From the NCBI GenBank assembly GCA_902625725.1, contig CACOCY010000014.1, positions 1 to 54,181 of the forward strand: a stretch of 54,181 nt of DNA. Direction: 5' to 3'. This DNA is from an uncultured SAR116 cluster alpha proteobacterium. GTDB taxonomy: Bacteria > Pseudomonadota > Alphaproteobacteria > Puniceispirillales > Puniceispirillaceae. Every line of letters starts with the position of its first letter. The first letter of the stretch is position 1. A program made the translations under genes and the position numbers. The notes beneath the pieces are model-generated. The model saw only the letters and a list, made by a program, of their open reading frames with translations, was not told the origin of the DNA and searched no databases. Positions 35,047-46,100 of the stretch are shown piece after piece.

Positions 35047-36387
35047 CTATTGCTCCGTAAATGCTTCTTGAAGTGTGGCCGTAATGGGAGCAGTCACATA
35101 AGATAATATTGTTCTTTTACCTGTAATTACGTCAACTTGTGCTTCCATACCCGGAACCAACGCTAGTTTTTTGCCCGTAGATGAGTCACTACCAAATGGC
35201 TTAATTTTTACTGGATAATAGGCAGGAGAATCCCCATCCTCAACACTGTCAGAGCCAACTATTCTTACCTCACCTTCGAGAAAACCAAACATCGCAAAAT
35301 CATATGCTGACAATTTTAATAGTGCTTTCTGTCCTGGTACTATATACGCAATATCCATAGGCATGATTTTAGCCTCAAATAATAGCTCATTATCCTCTGG
35401 AACAATCTCTACAAGGGGCTCACCGCCACTCACAACACTATCCAGGGTCGCAACCAACACTCTGTTCACTGTTCCATCAATAGGACTTCTTATAACTGTT
35501 CTATCTGTCTTATCTGCTGATACAGAAAGCTGTTTTTCAAGTTGTGTCAGTTTTAAATTAGCATCTGCTAATTCACCTAAAATAGATGCCTTATGCTCTT
35601 CAATAGCAATAGAACGTTGCTCATTTAGCTGGTCAATTGATGCTTTAATACCCTCTACTTTAGCCGTTGCCTCAGCAAACGTTTTTTCAGCTCTCACTGC
35701 CTCTAATTTTGGCTCTAAGCCCTTAGCTACAAGCTGCAAGATCACTATACGCTCTTCCTCAATAAGAGAGAGTGTTCTCTCATTGCCCTTTAACTCACTC
35801 TGTTTCTGAGCTAATTGCGCGTCAAAGGAAGCCATGTTTGCATTAAAACTGGCTCGCCTTGCATCTCTCAATAAAAGCTGGTTACGTATCTGAGAGGGCG
35901 CAATTTGTGCCATTTCCCCTGTAAATTCTGGTTCAGTATTTGTGTATTCTCCATTCAGTCTTTGAACAATAATAAGTGTTTCTATAAATTCGGAGCGCAA
36001 TGATTCATAATTTGCCTCATCCTCAAGAGGGTCTAATTTTAGGAGAATTTCACCTTTTTCTACCTTTTGACCAACTTCAACATTAATTTCACTTAATATT
36101 CCACCACCAAAATGCTCAACGGTTTGTAGTTTTTTAGAGGGAACGAGCTTTGCTTGACCCGTTACATTTGTCTCAAATTCGGCGTGATATGCCCAATAAC
36201 CAAAGCCTGCAAAAGTGGCAACGACGATTAATAAAAAAAGTCTACTTAATCCAGACGCTCCTTGACTACCTCCACCGAAAAGAGCTAATGCAAAGACAAA
36301 AATAGCCGATAAAAATCGGAATATCGTTATTGGAAAAAATACAATTGCAGATACAAATCGAAGCAATCTATAAAATATTTTTTTCAT
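35047..36387 (-). CDS. HlyD-family type I secretion adaptor
   Basis: Periplasmic adaptor of the type I secretion system, linking the inner-membrane ABC exporter to the TolC-like channel. The membrane anchor is SRLFLLIVVATFAGFGYWAY (about residues 47-66). The biotinyl-lipoyl hairpin follows: VEHFGGGILSEINVEVGQKV and GEILLKLDPLEDEAN, and its partner half after the coiled coil is RSPIDGTVNRVLVATL with GEPLVEIVPEDN. Between them is a long alpha-helical coiled coil (about residues 130-290), and the chain ends in the beta-barrel with KIKPFGSDSSTGKKLALVPGMEAQVDVITGKRT. An extra hydrophobic stretch at residues 4-38 before the anchor is unusual for this family. 446 residues; 2 bp after the ABC gene. 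Confidence 0.93.
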   Translation of the reverse strand: MKKIFYRLLRFVSAIVFFPITIFRFLSAIFVFALALFGGGSQGASGLSRLFLLIVVATFAGFGYWAYHAEFETNVTGQAKLVPSKKLQTVEHFGGGILSEINVEVGQKVEKGEILLKLDPLEDEANYESLRSEFIETLIIVQRLNGEYTNTEPEFTGEMAQIAPSQIRNQLLLRDARRASFNANMASFDAQLAQKQSELKGNERTLSLIEEERIVILQLVAKGLEPKLEAVRAEKTFAEATAKVEGIKASIDQLNEQRSIAIEEHKASILGELADANLKLTQLEKQLSVSADKTDRTVIRSPIDGTVNRVLVATLDSVVSGGEPLVEIVPEDNELLFEAKIMPMDIAYIVPGQKALLKLSAYDFAMFGFLEGEVRIVGSDSVEDGDSPAYYPVKIKPFGSDSSTGKKLALVPGMEAQVDVITGKRTILSYVTAPITATLQEAFTEQ

Positions 36388-36389
36388 GA

Positions 36390-38714
36390 TTACTTCTTTA
36401 ACTGAGCAGGATCAAATTTAGGTTTGATATTGAAGCTCTGATTTGAGGCACTGCTTCTTTGAGGGAATTTTGCTTCATTTGCATTTTTAACAATTTGTGC
36501 TGCGCTTTGATGATCAGTTTGCGCTTTTAGGAACTGATCGGTAGTTCCAATACCTGCAACTTTACCATTTTCCATGATAATAACTTTATCGACAAGGACG
36601 AGAAGAGACGTTCTGTGCGTTATTACAACCAATGTGGTATCATAACCAGATTCTTTAAATTTTTTTACAAATTGTGTCTCAGACTTTGCATCCATTGAAC
36701 TTGTTGGCTCATCTAATATCAAAATAGATGGTTTTTTAACGAGTGCTCTTGCAAGTGAAACTGCTTGCCTCTGCCCTCCAGAAAGAGACTCCCCTCTTTC
36801 TTTTAATTTCATCTTATATCCATCAGGGTGTCTATTTGTAAGTTCAGAAACTCCAGAGATATCCCCTGCCCAAAGAACGGTTTCTGGATCCACTTTTACA
36901 GAGCCTAACGATATATTTTGCTCCACAGTATCTGACATGAGCCACACATCTTGTGCTGATATACCCATATGCTCTCTTAAATCCGATGGAGCAATTTGCC
37001 GAATATCAACGTCATCAATCAAAATTTTACCAGAATCAGCTTCGTATAAGCCGGCAATCAACCTCCCAATCGTAGTTTTGCCAGAGCCTACGTGGCCCAA
37101 TATTGCGACTTTATCTCCCGGTTCGATTTTAAAAGAGACATCATCTAAAACTGGTTCTGATTGATCAGGGTATGTAAAGGTAACATTTTTAAATTCAACG
37201 GAGCCTTCAAACCCCCCTCTTGGAAGAAAAAAATTATTTTTAGGGTGCTCGATATCCTCACCCATGAATTCTTTTAGAACTTCGTAACTTTTCCCTATTT
37301 GATTTAACCTTACCAAAATTGAAGAAAGTTGAGCAAAGGGCGAGAGTGCTTTACCAGACAAAATCATACAGGCAATGATTACTCCGAAGCCTGCCTGACC
37401 AGTAGAGACTAGAATTGCTCCAAGACCAACTACTGACATTTGCATTAACTGCTGAACACTGGCTGTAACATTAGAGGCAAAATGACTAACATCCTTTGTT
37501 TGCTCCGAAATATGAGCCTGCTTTTCTAAAACACCTCGCAATCTTCGACGCATAAAACCACCAGCGCCTATTATCTTTAATGTTTCAAGACCTGTTAAAG
37601 ATTCGACCATTACCGAACTTTTTATCTGACCCTCTTCAAATGAGGTGTCTGCAAGTGCCTTCATCTGAGGTTGAATATACAGAGTTGCAACAATAACTAG
37701 CACAATAGCAATTATTACGGGCGCTATTAACCAACCACCCACGAGATAAATAACGAGTAAAAATATAAATGCAAATGGCACATCTATGAGAGAAGTTAGG
37801 GTCGCAGAGGCAAAAAATTCTCGGATATTTTCAAATTGCTTCAATGTATCGGCAATAGCGCCAACACTTCCTTTTTTGGACTTATACTTTATATCCATTA
37901 CTTGAGCAAATAATCGGTCACCAAGTGTAAGGTCAGAACTTACTCCTGCAATACTTAAGTAGTGGTTTCTAATGGCTTTAGTTACGTAATCAACAAATAC
38001 GAGAACCACTAAACCAGAAGCTAACACAAACAGGCTATCAATTGCATTTGACGGAATAATCCGTCTATAAACAATCATTGAAAATAGTGAAACGCCCAGT
38101 GCAAAGATATTAGTCATGAGTGATGCTAGACCGGATTGAATGTATAATGACCTATTATCCCAAATGGTCGACCAAAACCAATGAGATTCGATGCCTGGAA
38201 TAAATGCTAATTTTGTTTCCGCCTTTCGAAAGCAATTTACAAAAACCCAATCCTCTTGTGTTGCATCGAAATATTTTTCTAGATTATCTTCTGGCACCTG
38301 AATTTCAGGGTCAGAAGAAAACCCACGTATTTTATCAATATTATCATCATAATTAAAAAAGAACGCATGGTCCTGTTTTAAAGCTAGGTAAATATGATTT
38401 ACGCTATTTCCTGAATAAATATCTCGCTCTATTTTCTTCCACTTGGTCTCTTCGACAACTAAATTTCTTGGCTCCAGAATCTCTTTCAGATCTTCTAATT
38501 CCCAATGTTCCAAGTTGTGGAATTCTAAAGATCTAAACTCGGATGCAGCAACTGATTGGTTCAAAGAGGCGGTTATAGATGCACCTAATTCAGCTAAAGA
38601 AAAGTGGAAAGAACCCTCTTCTGTGAACTTTTCCGGCGTACTTTTCTCCTCAGCTAACTGCTCAGCAGTAACAGTTTTCAAATCAATTTTTCCTAACTCA
38701 GTCGTTGTTTCCAA
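36390..38714 (-). CDS. Type I secretion ABC exporter (LapB/HlyB-like)
   Basis: Inner-membrane ATP-driven exporter, 774 residues, for the giant RTX proteins. An N-terminal domain of about 190 residues stands where C39 peptidase or C39-like domains occur; I see no convincing Cys/His catalytic pair, so it is probably a non-catalytic substrate-docking domain as in LapB/HlyB. The ABC transmembrane domain spans about 200-480. The ATPase has Walker A GHVGSGKTTIGRL (about residue 540), signature LSGGQRQAVSLARAL (about 643), Walker B ILILDEPTSSMD and the switch His in VITHRTS. The start is a TTG at 38714 inside the end of the TolC gene (17-bp overlap), with GAGG upstream; an in-frame stop just before it rules out a longer protein. 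C-terminus carries a 50-residue Gln/Asn-rich tail. Confidence 0.94.
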   Translation of the reverse strand: METTTELGKIDLKTVTAEQLAEEKSTPEKFTEEGSFHFSLAELGASITASLNQSVAASEFRSLEFHNLEHWELEDLKEILEPRNLVVEETKWKKIERDIYSGNSVNHIYLALKQDHAFFFNYDDNIDKIRGFSSDPEIQVPEDNLEKYFDATQEDWVFVNCFRKAETKLAFIPGIESHWFWSTIWDNRSLYIQSGLASLMTNIFALGVSLFSMIVYRRIIPSNAIDSLFVLASGLVVLVFVDYVTKAIRNHYLSIAGVSSDLTLGDRLFAQVMDIKYKSKKGSVGAIADTLKQFENIREFFASATLTSLIDVPFAFIFLLVIYLVGGWLIAPVIIAIVLVIVATLYIQPQMKALADTSFEEGQIKSSVMVESLTGLETLKIIGAGGFMRRRLRGVLEKQAHISEQTKDVSHFASNVTASVQQLMQMSVVGLGAILVSTGQAGFGVIIACMILSGKALSPFAQLSSILVRLNQIGKSYEVLKEFMGEDIEHPKNNFFLPRGGFEGSVEFKNVTFTYPDQSEPVLDDVSFKIEPGDKVAILGHVGSGKTTIGRLIAGLYEADSGKILIDDVDIRQIAPSDLREHMGISAQDVWLMSDTVEQNISLGSVKVDPETVLWAGDISGVSELTNRHPDGYKMKLKERGESLSGGQRQAVSLARALVKKPSILILDEPTSSMDAKSETQFVKKFKESGYDTTLVVITHRTSLLVLVDKVIIMENGKVAGIGTTDQFLKAQTDHQSAAQIVKNANEAKFPQRSSASNQSFNIKPKFDPAQLKK

Positions 38715-40167
38715 GGTAATTTATTTCCTCAAATTGATTACATAAATATATTAACTGATATTTTGACAACGCCCTATCAATAATACTGTCTATCAAATTT
38801 TTTCCTGAATTAAAGAGTTCTTCCTGTGCAGCTAAGACCTCAAATAAGCTTATTCTGCTGTAAGAGTAAAGCTCTTTTGTTATATTATAGCTATCCTTTG
38901 CGCCTTCAAGTACCAACATTTTTGAAGAAACTGCCGAAACTTTTCCATCGTACTCAGAAAAGGCATCCTCCAGCTGTTGCTTCAAGGATATTCTAATTCG
39001 CCTTTCCTCAAAGGATAAATTAGATAGATTTAAGCGAGCTTGTTGAATGTTTGTGTCTTTTATTCCTCCGTCAAAGATACTTGTGTTATAGGATAAACCA
39101 AACGACAAAGTATCAGAAAATATTCCTGAAGCTTCACTATAGGATCTTGCAACTCGAGCAGACGAGTTGATGGAGCCATATTTTTCCTGTTGAAGCGTCT
39201 CCAACTCGAGGTTTGCAATGTTTATATTTAGCTTAATGAGTGCAAGGTCGGGGTTATTTTCAATATACTCATCAATATCTGTAATATCAAAATTATCGGT
39301 TTCGAATTCTCTAGGCAAAATATAAGGAGCTGCTTCCTTTGCAAAAATCTTTCTATAATTTGCTCGTGCGACAGCTAAATTTTCCAAAGAGCCCGCAAGC
39401 GCTCCCAGTGCAGCGGCCACCCTTGCTTCTGCTCTAATTACATCTGCAGAGCTGCTCGCGCCTAAATCCATTCTCTGTCTTATAAAATTAACAAATGTTT
39501 TTCGAGAAGCCAGGTTTTCTCTTGCTAGTCTTGTTTGTAGTAGTGCTCTTTGAACTTCATAGAATGCAGACATCGCCTGAAGAAACAAATCATCGTTTGA
39601 TTTTTTAAAATTAATCTCTGTAATTTTTAGTCGTATTTTTTCTTGTTCTGCTTTCAGATCTAACACACCAAAATCATATATTTTCTTATTTGCAGTGATA
39701 TTGGGATTTAGAGAACCGCCCTGGTTTGACGAACCGTTCGAATTTTGTGTAATACTGTAATTTACACCACCCCCAGCATTAACAGTAAAATTCCTTGAAT
39801 TGTCAATTTGCTCAATATTTAAAAGGCTTTGAGACACGGCCACTTGTGCTTTATTTATTACTGGGGATAAATCGATAGCTGTGAAAATATCCTGTAATAA
39901 TGGTTCTATATCGAGCCTCTGGGTCGGATCTTGCTCACCGAAAATAATTTGATCAACAAGGATTATCATATCTCTGCCGATATTTTCGATGCCTTGGGGA
40001 ACGTCAGTTTCCAGATTAGCGCCCCCTCCAGGCCCTTTTTGTATTGACTCTCGAGCTTCTTCTTTAGCTAATTCCGGTGGCTCAACTTGTGCTAATACAT
40101 TATTAACCAAAAAGAGTAATGCTGTAAGAAACAACACAAAGCGCCAAAAATTTAGGAAAAAATACAT
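38698..40167 (-). CDS. TolC-family outer membrane protein
   Basis: Outer-membrane channel of the type I secretion system, 489 residues. A signal peptide covers about residues 1-26 (hydrophobic FWRFVLFLTALLFLVNNVLA, cleavage before QVEPP). Two related halves of long helices and strands follow, the TolC/OEP pattern: first half with INKAQVAVSQSLLNIEQ and RQRMDLGASSSADVIRAEAR (DxGxxxxxD), second half with LALIKLNINIANLELETL and ELYSYSRISLFEVLAAQEEL. The N-terminal 75-residue stretch before the first repeat (GPGGGANLETDVPQ) is an addition to the standard fold. Its ATG overlaps the adhesin stop by one base (TGATG), so the channel is coupled translationally to its cargo. A dedicated TolC in the cargo operon is typical of LapE/BapB-like systems. 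Confidence 0.92.
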   Translation of the reverse strand: MYFFLNFWRFVLFLTALLFLVNNVLAQVEPPELAKEEARESIQKGPGGGANLETDVPQGIENIGRDMIILVDQIIFGEQDPTQRLDIEPLLQDIFTAIDLSPVINKAQVAVSQSLLNIEQIDNSRNFTVNAGGGVNYSITQNSNGSSNQGGSLNPNITANKKIYDFGVLDLKAEQEKIRLKITEINFKKSNDDLFLQAMSAFYEVQRALLQTRLARENLASRKTFVNFIRQRMDLGASSSADVIRAEARVAAALGALAGSLENLAVARANYRKIFAKEAAPYILPREFETDNFDITDIDEYIENNPDLALIKLNINIANLELETLQQEKYGSINSSARVARSYSEASGIFSDTLSFGLSYNTSIFDGGIKDTNIQQARLNLSNLSFEERRIRISLKQQLEDAFSEYDGKVSAVSSKMLVLEGAKDSYNITKELYSYSRISLFEVLAAQEELFNSGKNLIDSIIDRALSKYQLIYLCNQFEEINYLGNND

Positions 40168-43100
40168 CAGACCGCGTCGACTTTATCGAAATCTGCCATT
40201 CTTAAGTTAAATGCAGAGTCAAATTCTCTGACAAATGATAAATCAAAATATATTGTTAAGCTTTCTTGCAATGGGTCAGCCCCGCTTATTTGAGCAGTTT
40301 GTATATTGTTTTCGTCAACATCAGATAATTCAATTTCGTGATTATCATATCCTACGAGTGTAACTCTATCGCCCTCAAATCGATTAAAGTCTTCTAATCT
40401 GACTTGATAAATTTTCTGTAAGGTCTCGTTAACCTCTTCTGGATTAATCAAAACAAAATTATCAGAACCCGCGCCCCCTAGAAGGTGATCTTCATCGCCT
40501 AAATTACCACCAGTAGCAATTAATGTATCATCACCCAGTCCACCAATAAGTCTATCACTGCCTGTATCTCCAAATAATACTGAGTCCTGATCTTTTGCTA
40601 CCAAAGTATCATTATTTTTTGAGCCAGCCAAACCAGCGTAAGCGTCAGAAGAGCCAGCAAGGTCAATTTTTTCTCCATTAACAGGAACGTTTATATTCAT
40701 AGCCCCTAATTGCGTTTTATAGGCAAAGTCAAATTTCGCATCGGCAATAATACCTAAAGCGTTACCAATATCGTCATATGCAAAATCATCCCCAAAAAAG
40801 GCTTCCCGAGTTATTTCTGAAGCGGCAAGAGAGACAATTGACTGGTCGAAGTCAAAGTCAAATCTACTGTTGAAAGGATTTTCTGACGTCACGTCTATTT
40901 TTTCATCAAAACTAATTGCATCTCTTATCTGATTTATTGCGGTCAATTCGTTAGTAGATAATACGCTAGTATTCTCAATAATAACCAGAGATGTTAATGT
41001 ATTAGCACCAGATTGCTTCAGAATAGAAATTTCGTAATTACCTGACGTCTGATTTTTAGAAATAGAAACCTCTGAGGGTAATGAACCATCTTGAGCTTTA
41101 CTTATACCAAATCCGGTAAATGCAATTATATCACTCGGGTTGAAGTCAGTTATAACATCAGTACCCGCGTCTCTTTCGCCATCTTCATCTGAAACAGAAA
41201 CAATAAAAGTGTCATTACCGTCTGAACCAGTTAAAACATCGTCACCCTTACCTCCTGAGAGAATGTCTGCACCGGTGCCACCTACCAGGTAATCGTCACC
41301 ACCCTTACCTGAAAAAGTGACTGCCGAAGTCTGATTGCCTTTTGCTACCATCGTATCATCACCCGACGTACCAACAATATTCTCTAAAGACGAAATATCT
41401 CTATTATTTACACCCGAATTGGGGCCAGATGATTGAGGATTAGATAAGTAAAGCGCACCTGCATTTAAGTCGACTATTGCCTTTCCACCAGATACGACAG
41501 CATTTGTTAATGATAACGTATCATTTCCTGTGCCACCGTTGATCGAGCCAGATGAACCGCTAACAGGAATAATGATGTCATCGCCGCCACCAGCATCTAT
41601 ATCTGAAACCGTATTATCAACAATAATATTATTTTCGATCCCGTGTACTACAGCAAAATTGTAGTTAAATTCCACAAATCTAGAGTAGGAGTATCGTGTT
41701 TCAGCAGACTCAACGACTATCCCATCAGGTATGCCAACCCGTGTTTTAAAGTCAAGATTTTCTGTTCCAAGCGCTGTTTCCTTTGAGAGCTTAATGACTG
41801 CCGTTTCTAAATCAGAGGCTGATAATCTAACACCATAAAGCGGTTCAGGATTATAATTTGTTTCTACCTCAAAAACCTGATTTGACGGAACGGCAGCTCC
41901 TGCCACTTCTATTGAAATATTTTGAGGCAATGAGACAAGTTCTAGTATGTGGTTGGCATTCATTTCTGGAATACGAACAATATCCGTAACGTTCAATCCG
42001 TTAGTCATTAATGATGCCGCTGTAAGTTCTGAGTCTATTAAGTCTGTATTGAACCCAACATGGGGAACTGGGGGCGTGTCGCTTTGAATATCAATGTTCT
42101 CGGACTCAAAACTTTGAGTGCTTATATTAGGCTTATTCGCAATTGATACTTCAGCATTAATGGCTCTACTACCAAAGCCGATTTCGGTTTTTGGAAGGGA
42201 AATGAGTGCTTTATCTACCGCTACAAAATTATTTCCATCCCCCGCAATATAAATTTGGTATGCGGATGTTTTACCTACTTGCTGAGCTGCAAAAGTAATT
42301 GACCCTATCGTTATTTCCGATCCGTCCACAATAGACGAGCCAGACAAAACAACTCCAACGCTATCAGAGGAATTCACACTTGAAAAACCAGCTATAGAAA
42401 TATTAAACTCTACGTTTTCTCCAGTGTCGGTTCGTCCATCGTTAATAAGTGCTTCATCAAGTAACTCTGAAGCTGTGCTATTCTCAAAGATTTGAATTAA
42501 ATCCGCGGCAGTATTAAATTCAAACCCGATATTTGATGATTGAACCATCCCGCTCGCAGCATCCGTTTCACCAATACTTACGGTAATTGCTTCAACCAAT
42601 ACATCTGAGGTACCTACAAAATTACCCGTCTTCCTGAAAAGAGCATCTTGACCACCCGAGGAGAGTTGTTCTCTCGTTAAAGTAAGGGTCTCAGTGAACG
42701 GAATAAATTCAGTGGTACCTGCTGGCTTAATTTCTAAAAAGCTGTTCTGTGCAATTTTTACTTCTAGTAATTCCTCGTTACCTGGGTCTGCTAGAGATAT
42801 TAAGTCTGAAATAAGAAATTCGCTTTCTGAGACAATTAAATCTGAAGTAAAGCTAACACCATCAAGTGCCGGAATTACATCTACAAAAAATGACGAAGGA
42901 GCTGAATTTCCAGCACCATCTATAGGAAATTTCTGAGCCAGCAGATTATTGTTTTCATCAAAATAAGAAGCCTTAGGAATAACGCTGAAATTTATATCTT
43001 GACTTCTATTCAACGCGGAAGCGTTTGCTGGGTCGGGGCCAAATATAACTCCTTGTGTTAGTTGACCAGCATTTACGGTTAGAACACCGCCTGTCTCAAC

Positions 43101-46100
43101 AAGCGTTGAACCGCCTATGGGCGTAATTTGGAAACCTGATGGTATGCCGATAAATTCAATGTCAACGTTGTCAGGATTAATTCGACCATTCACAGAAGCA
43201 GCAATGTCAAAAATAGCCGTTTCTCCCTCAGTTAACGTAAATGTAGCTGATATAGGGCTTCCATCACTCGCCACTAACTCTGGTATAGAGAGAGGCGTAC
43301 TAGATATGAATATTTGCTTTGAAATAGACGCAGACAAACTATCTGGATTATCAATTGAGGCTGCAGATGCATTTACACTGAAGGATGATTGCTCGTCAGA
43401 TGTCTTTATTTCGATGCTATTTAAAAAGGATGTTATTTGAGATTGAGTACCAGATAGTGTAACTGGATCTGTTAAAAACTGACTGGATGAAGTGTCATAA
43501 AATCCTGAAGAGCCGTCAATATCAATAAACTCTGAGGAGAGAGCAAGCTTAAGCTCCAACGATTCATCAGAGTCTATCGGTGATAAAGCCTTGATGATGG
43601 ATGACAACACAACAGACTGACTTCCAAAGATAGCCGTACCGGATACGCTAAAGCTATCCGCGTCAATACCATCACTGATACCCTCCACTGTAAACGTTTG
43701 AGAAGCTTCATCTATTATTGATTTTGAAGTATCTTCCACTTCGATTGTAACGGCCTCCGCCCTTACAACAATATTACCGTCAAAATACTGTGGTGTTTTT
43801 ATATTGCCTGTAATATTTACAGACTTTACCCCAGCGTTGTTTGTTATTTGATAGAAGCTCTCATCAAGCTGAAGGCTGTAATCATTGAAACCACTATCGG
43901 TAACAGCAGTAAATTTAATTTCGCTCCCATTTGATGAGATGAACGATGGCGCAGAATCTAATCCATTTCCAGATACAAATAATGTTACGGTGCCAACTTC
44001 TTCTGAGCCGTCAGTATCTTTGGGATTAATTGAGATATTCACCGGAACTAATCCTGTAGCTTCAGTGATCGTTGTGCCCGCACTATCTATTAAAACGTCT
44101 GACCCTTGAGCAACCGCTCCTATAGTAAAGTTTAGAGGTATATTATCAATTATACTCTCGCTTAAGCCATCGATTGACTTTGCTGATGCCTTAAGCTTGA
44201 AATCGCCACTTAAATAAGCTGGAACTGTGACCGATAAATCACCGGCATAAATTGGGTATGGTAGGGTTATGGTCCCGCCTGATGATAGAATATAGCTGTT
44301 TCCATTCAGCGAAAATGATAAATCAGGATAAATACTGGAGGCATCCGCTGCCTCAATTGTAACTTGAACATCTTCACCAATATCCGTTTTTTCAACGCTA
44401 AATTCATCAAAAATAATGGTCACGGGAGAAGCTGCCTCAAGACTTTCCTCTGCAGATTGAGAGACATTTACCTCAAGTCTGTCAGCTACAGCTTCCACTT
44501 GCACTGTTACCTCTCGGCTTACAGTCCTCGTATCACCTGTCATCGCATCAATCAATGCAGTCGCTGAAATTTCTAATTCTAAATCTCCAGAGAAATCTTC
44601 CCTTGTAAAAATCCTCAATCTTTCAAGAACTTCAGCAGGTGCAGTGGTTGTTCCATCCCAAATGGTAAGCCAAGTTTCAGTAGGCTCCCCCTCAAGACGC
44701 GCTCCTTGTGATAAGTTAAAATACGTTCCTGAATGCTTGGCACGAACAGCAACTAAAATATTTTCGGGTAATGTTTCACCAGCACTTAGATTAAATTCAG
44801 TTGCCCAATTACTTGTTCCTTCATTGAAAATACTTGAAATATCAAAGCCATTTTCTTCGTCCTCAAAATAAGTTGTATCCGTAGCAACCGAATTATTTAA
44901 CGTAACTGCATCCATTGCGCCAGTTAATGAAGAAGAGCTATTTATTGGCAACCAGATATCAAACATGGAAGAATTAGCAGTGAATGCACCAACATCTGAT
45001 GACTGGTTCCCTGTTGAGTCTAAATGAGCAAAATTACCCGAAATAGCTCCTGATGTTGTGCTTCCTGCTATTAAGACGTTATCTTGTTCTACGTTTGTCT
45101 CAGAGTATTTTTTTAAATCAATTTCAAGGGATGTAATTTTTGCTAGCTCTTCAAAAGATGCATCACCCAAACCATTGGATGCTTCATCAAACCATAAAAA
45201 TGCTTTTTTATTCGTGTATGTTTCTATGTCCGCAAGACTTAGCATGCCATCGGTTGATATTGCTAATAAATCATTGACCGCATCTGTGCTTGCATTTCCC
45301 TCGCCCGAGGCGGTGCTGTATCCGTCAAAATATTCCGTAATTAGGTTACTACCATCAATTTTTACTGAGCCAGAAGTAAGAGTTGGTATCCCATTTTGGT
45401 CGACATCAAGTAAGACAACAAATCCGTCATTCGTTCCATTTGACGATAACCAGCCTACATTATCGGTATCTCCGTCCGCATCAATATCGAAATCAACCGA
45501 AGGTAGAAAATCTAAACCATCGCCATCTACATCAATAACAATCGGATCGGCGAGTGCGGAAGCCCCTGTTGAATTAGATACAAAATCAATTGCAAAACTA
45601 TCATCAGAAGCTTGGTTAGTAATACCAATTTTATCAACCGAAAATGCCTGGAATGTTACATTTGTTAATGCCACGTTAGAGGTCAAAGTAATTTCATCAA
45701 GGCTCGTCAAATCAGCATCTTGGTAAAAATCCTCCATTGAGAATACAAATACACCATCTACGTCTGCAGGAGCACCGATTGTATTTCCAGCAGAATTTGT
45801 AAAAGTTGCTCCTGTTGCTCCCGTAACAAGAACACTGACTAAATCCGTAGAATTTCCGTCATGATTGGTAAAATCAATTGTAAACTTATTATTGACAGCA
45901 TCTGTATGTGTCAGAGTGAAAGCTGGTTTTGTTGCAGGCTGCAAAAATTCAACATTTAATGTCTTACTACTACCATCTGTGGCAAAATCCATTGATGTAT
46001 CGTCGCCGTTGATTACTTTTGCACCATTGATTACAGATAATTCTGTCGCAAATGGCGTGTTAGCTGTTTCGAAGCCTCTATCAACACTTACCGCCTCAAC

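Noticed and set aside
38150-38714. Active C39 peptidase domain in the ABC exporter
   Set aside because: No Cys in the expected N-terminal Q-x-C context and no matching His/Asp; RTX substrates are not leader-peptide substrates.
40480-41310. CRISPR-like short repeats
   Set aside because: The periodic similarity is due to RTX nonapeptide codons within a coding frame; spacing is 27 bp and units are degenerate, with no conserved repeat/spacer structure.
45058-45726. 222-codon open frame on the + strand inside the giant adhesin
   Set aside because: It lies antisense to the FrpC-like region of the adhesin, has Ser/Pro/Thr-rich low-complexity sequence expected from the complement of Asp/Gly/Ser-rich codons, and no recognisable domain.
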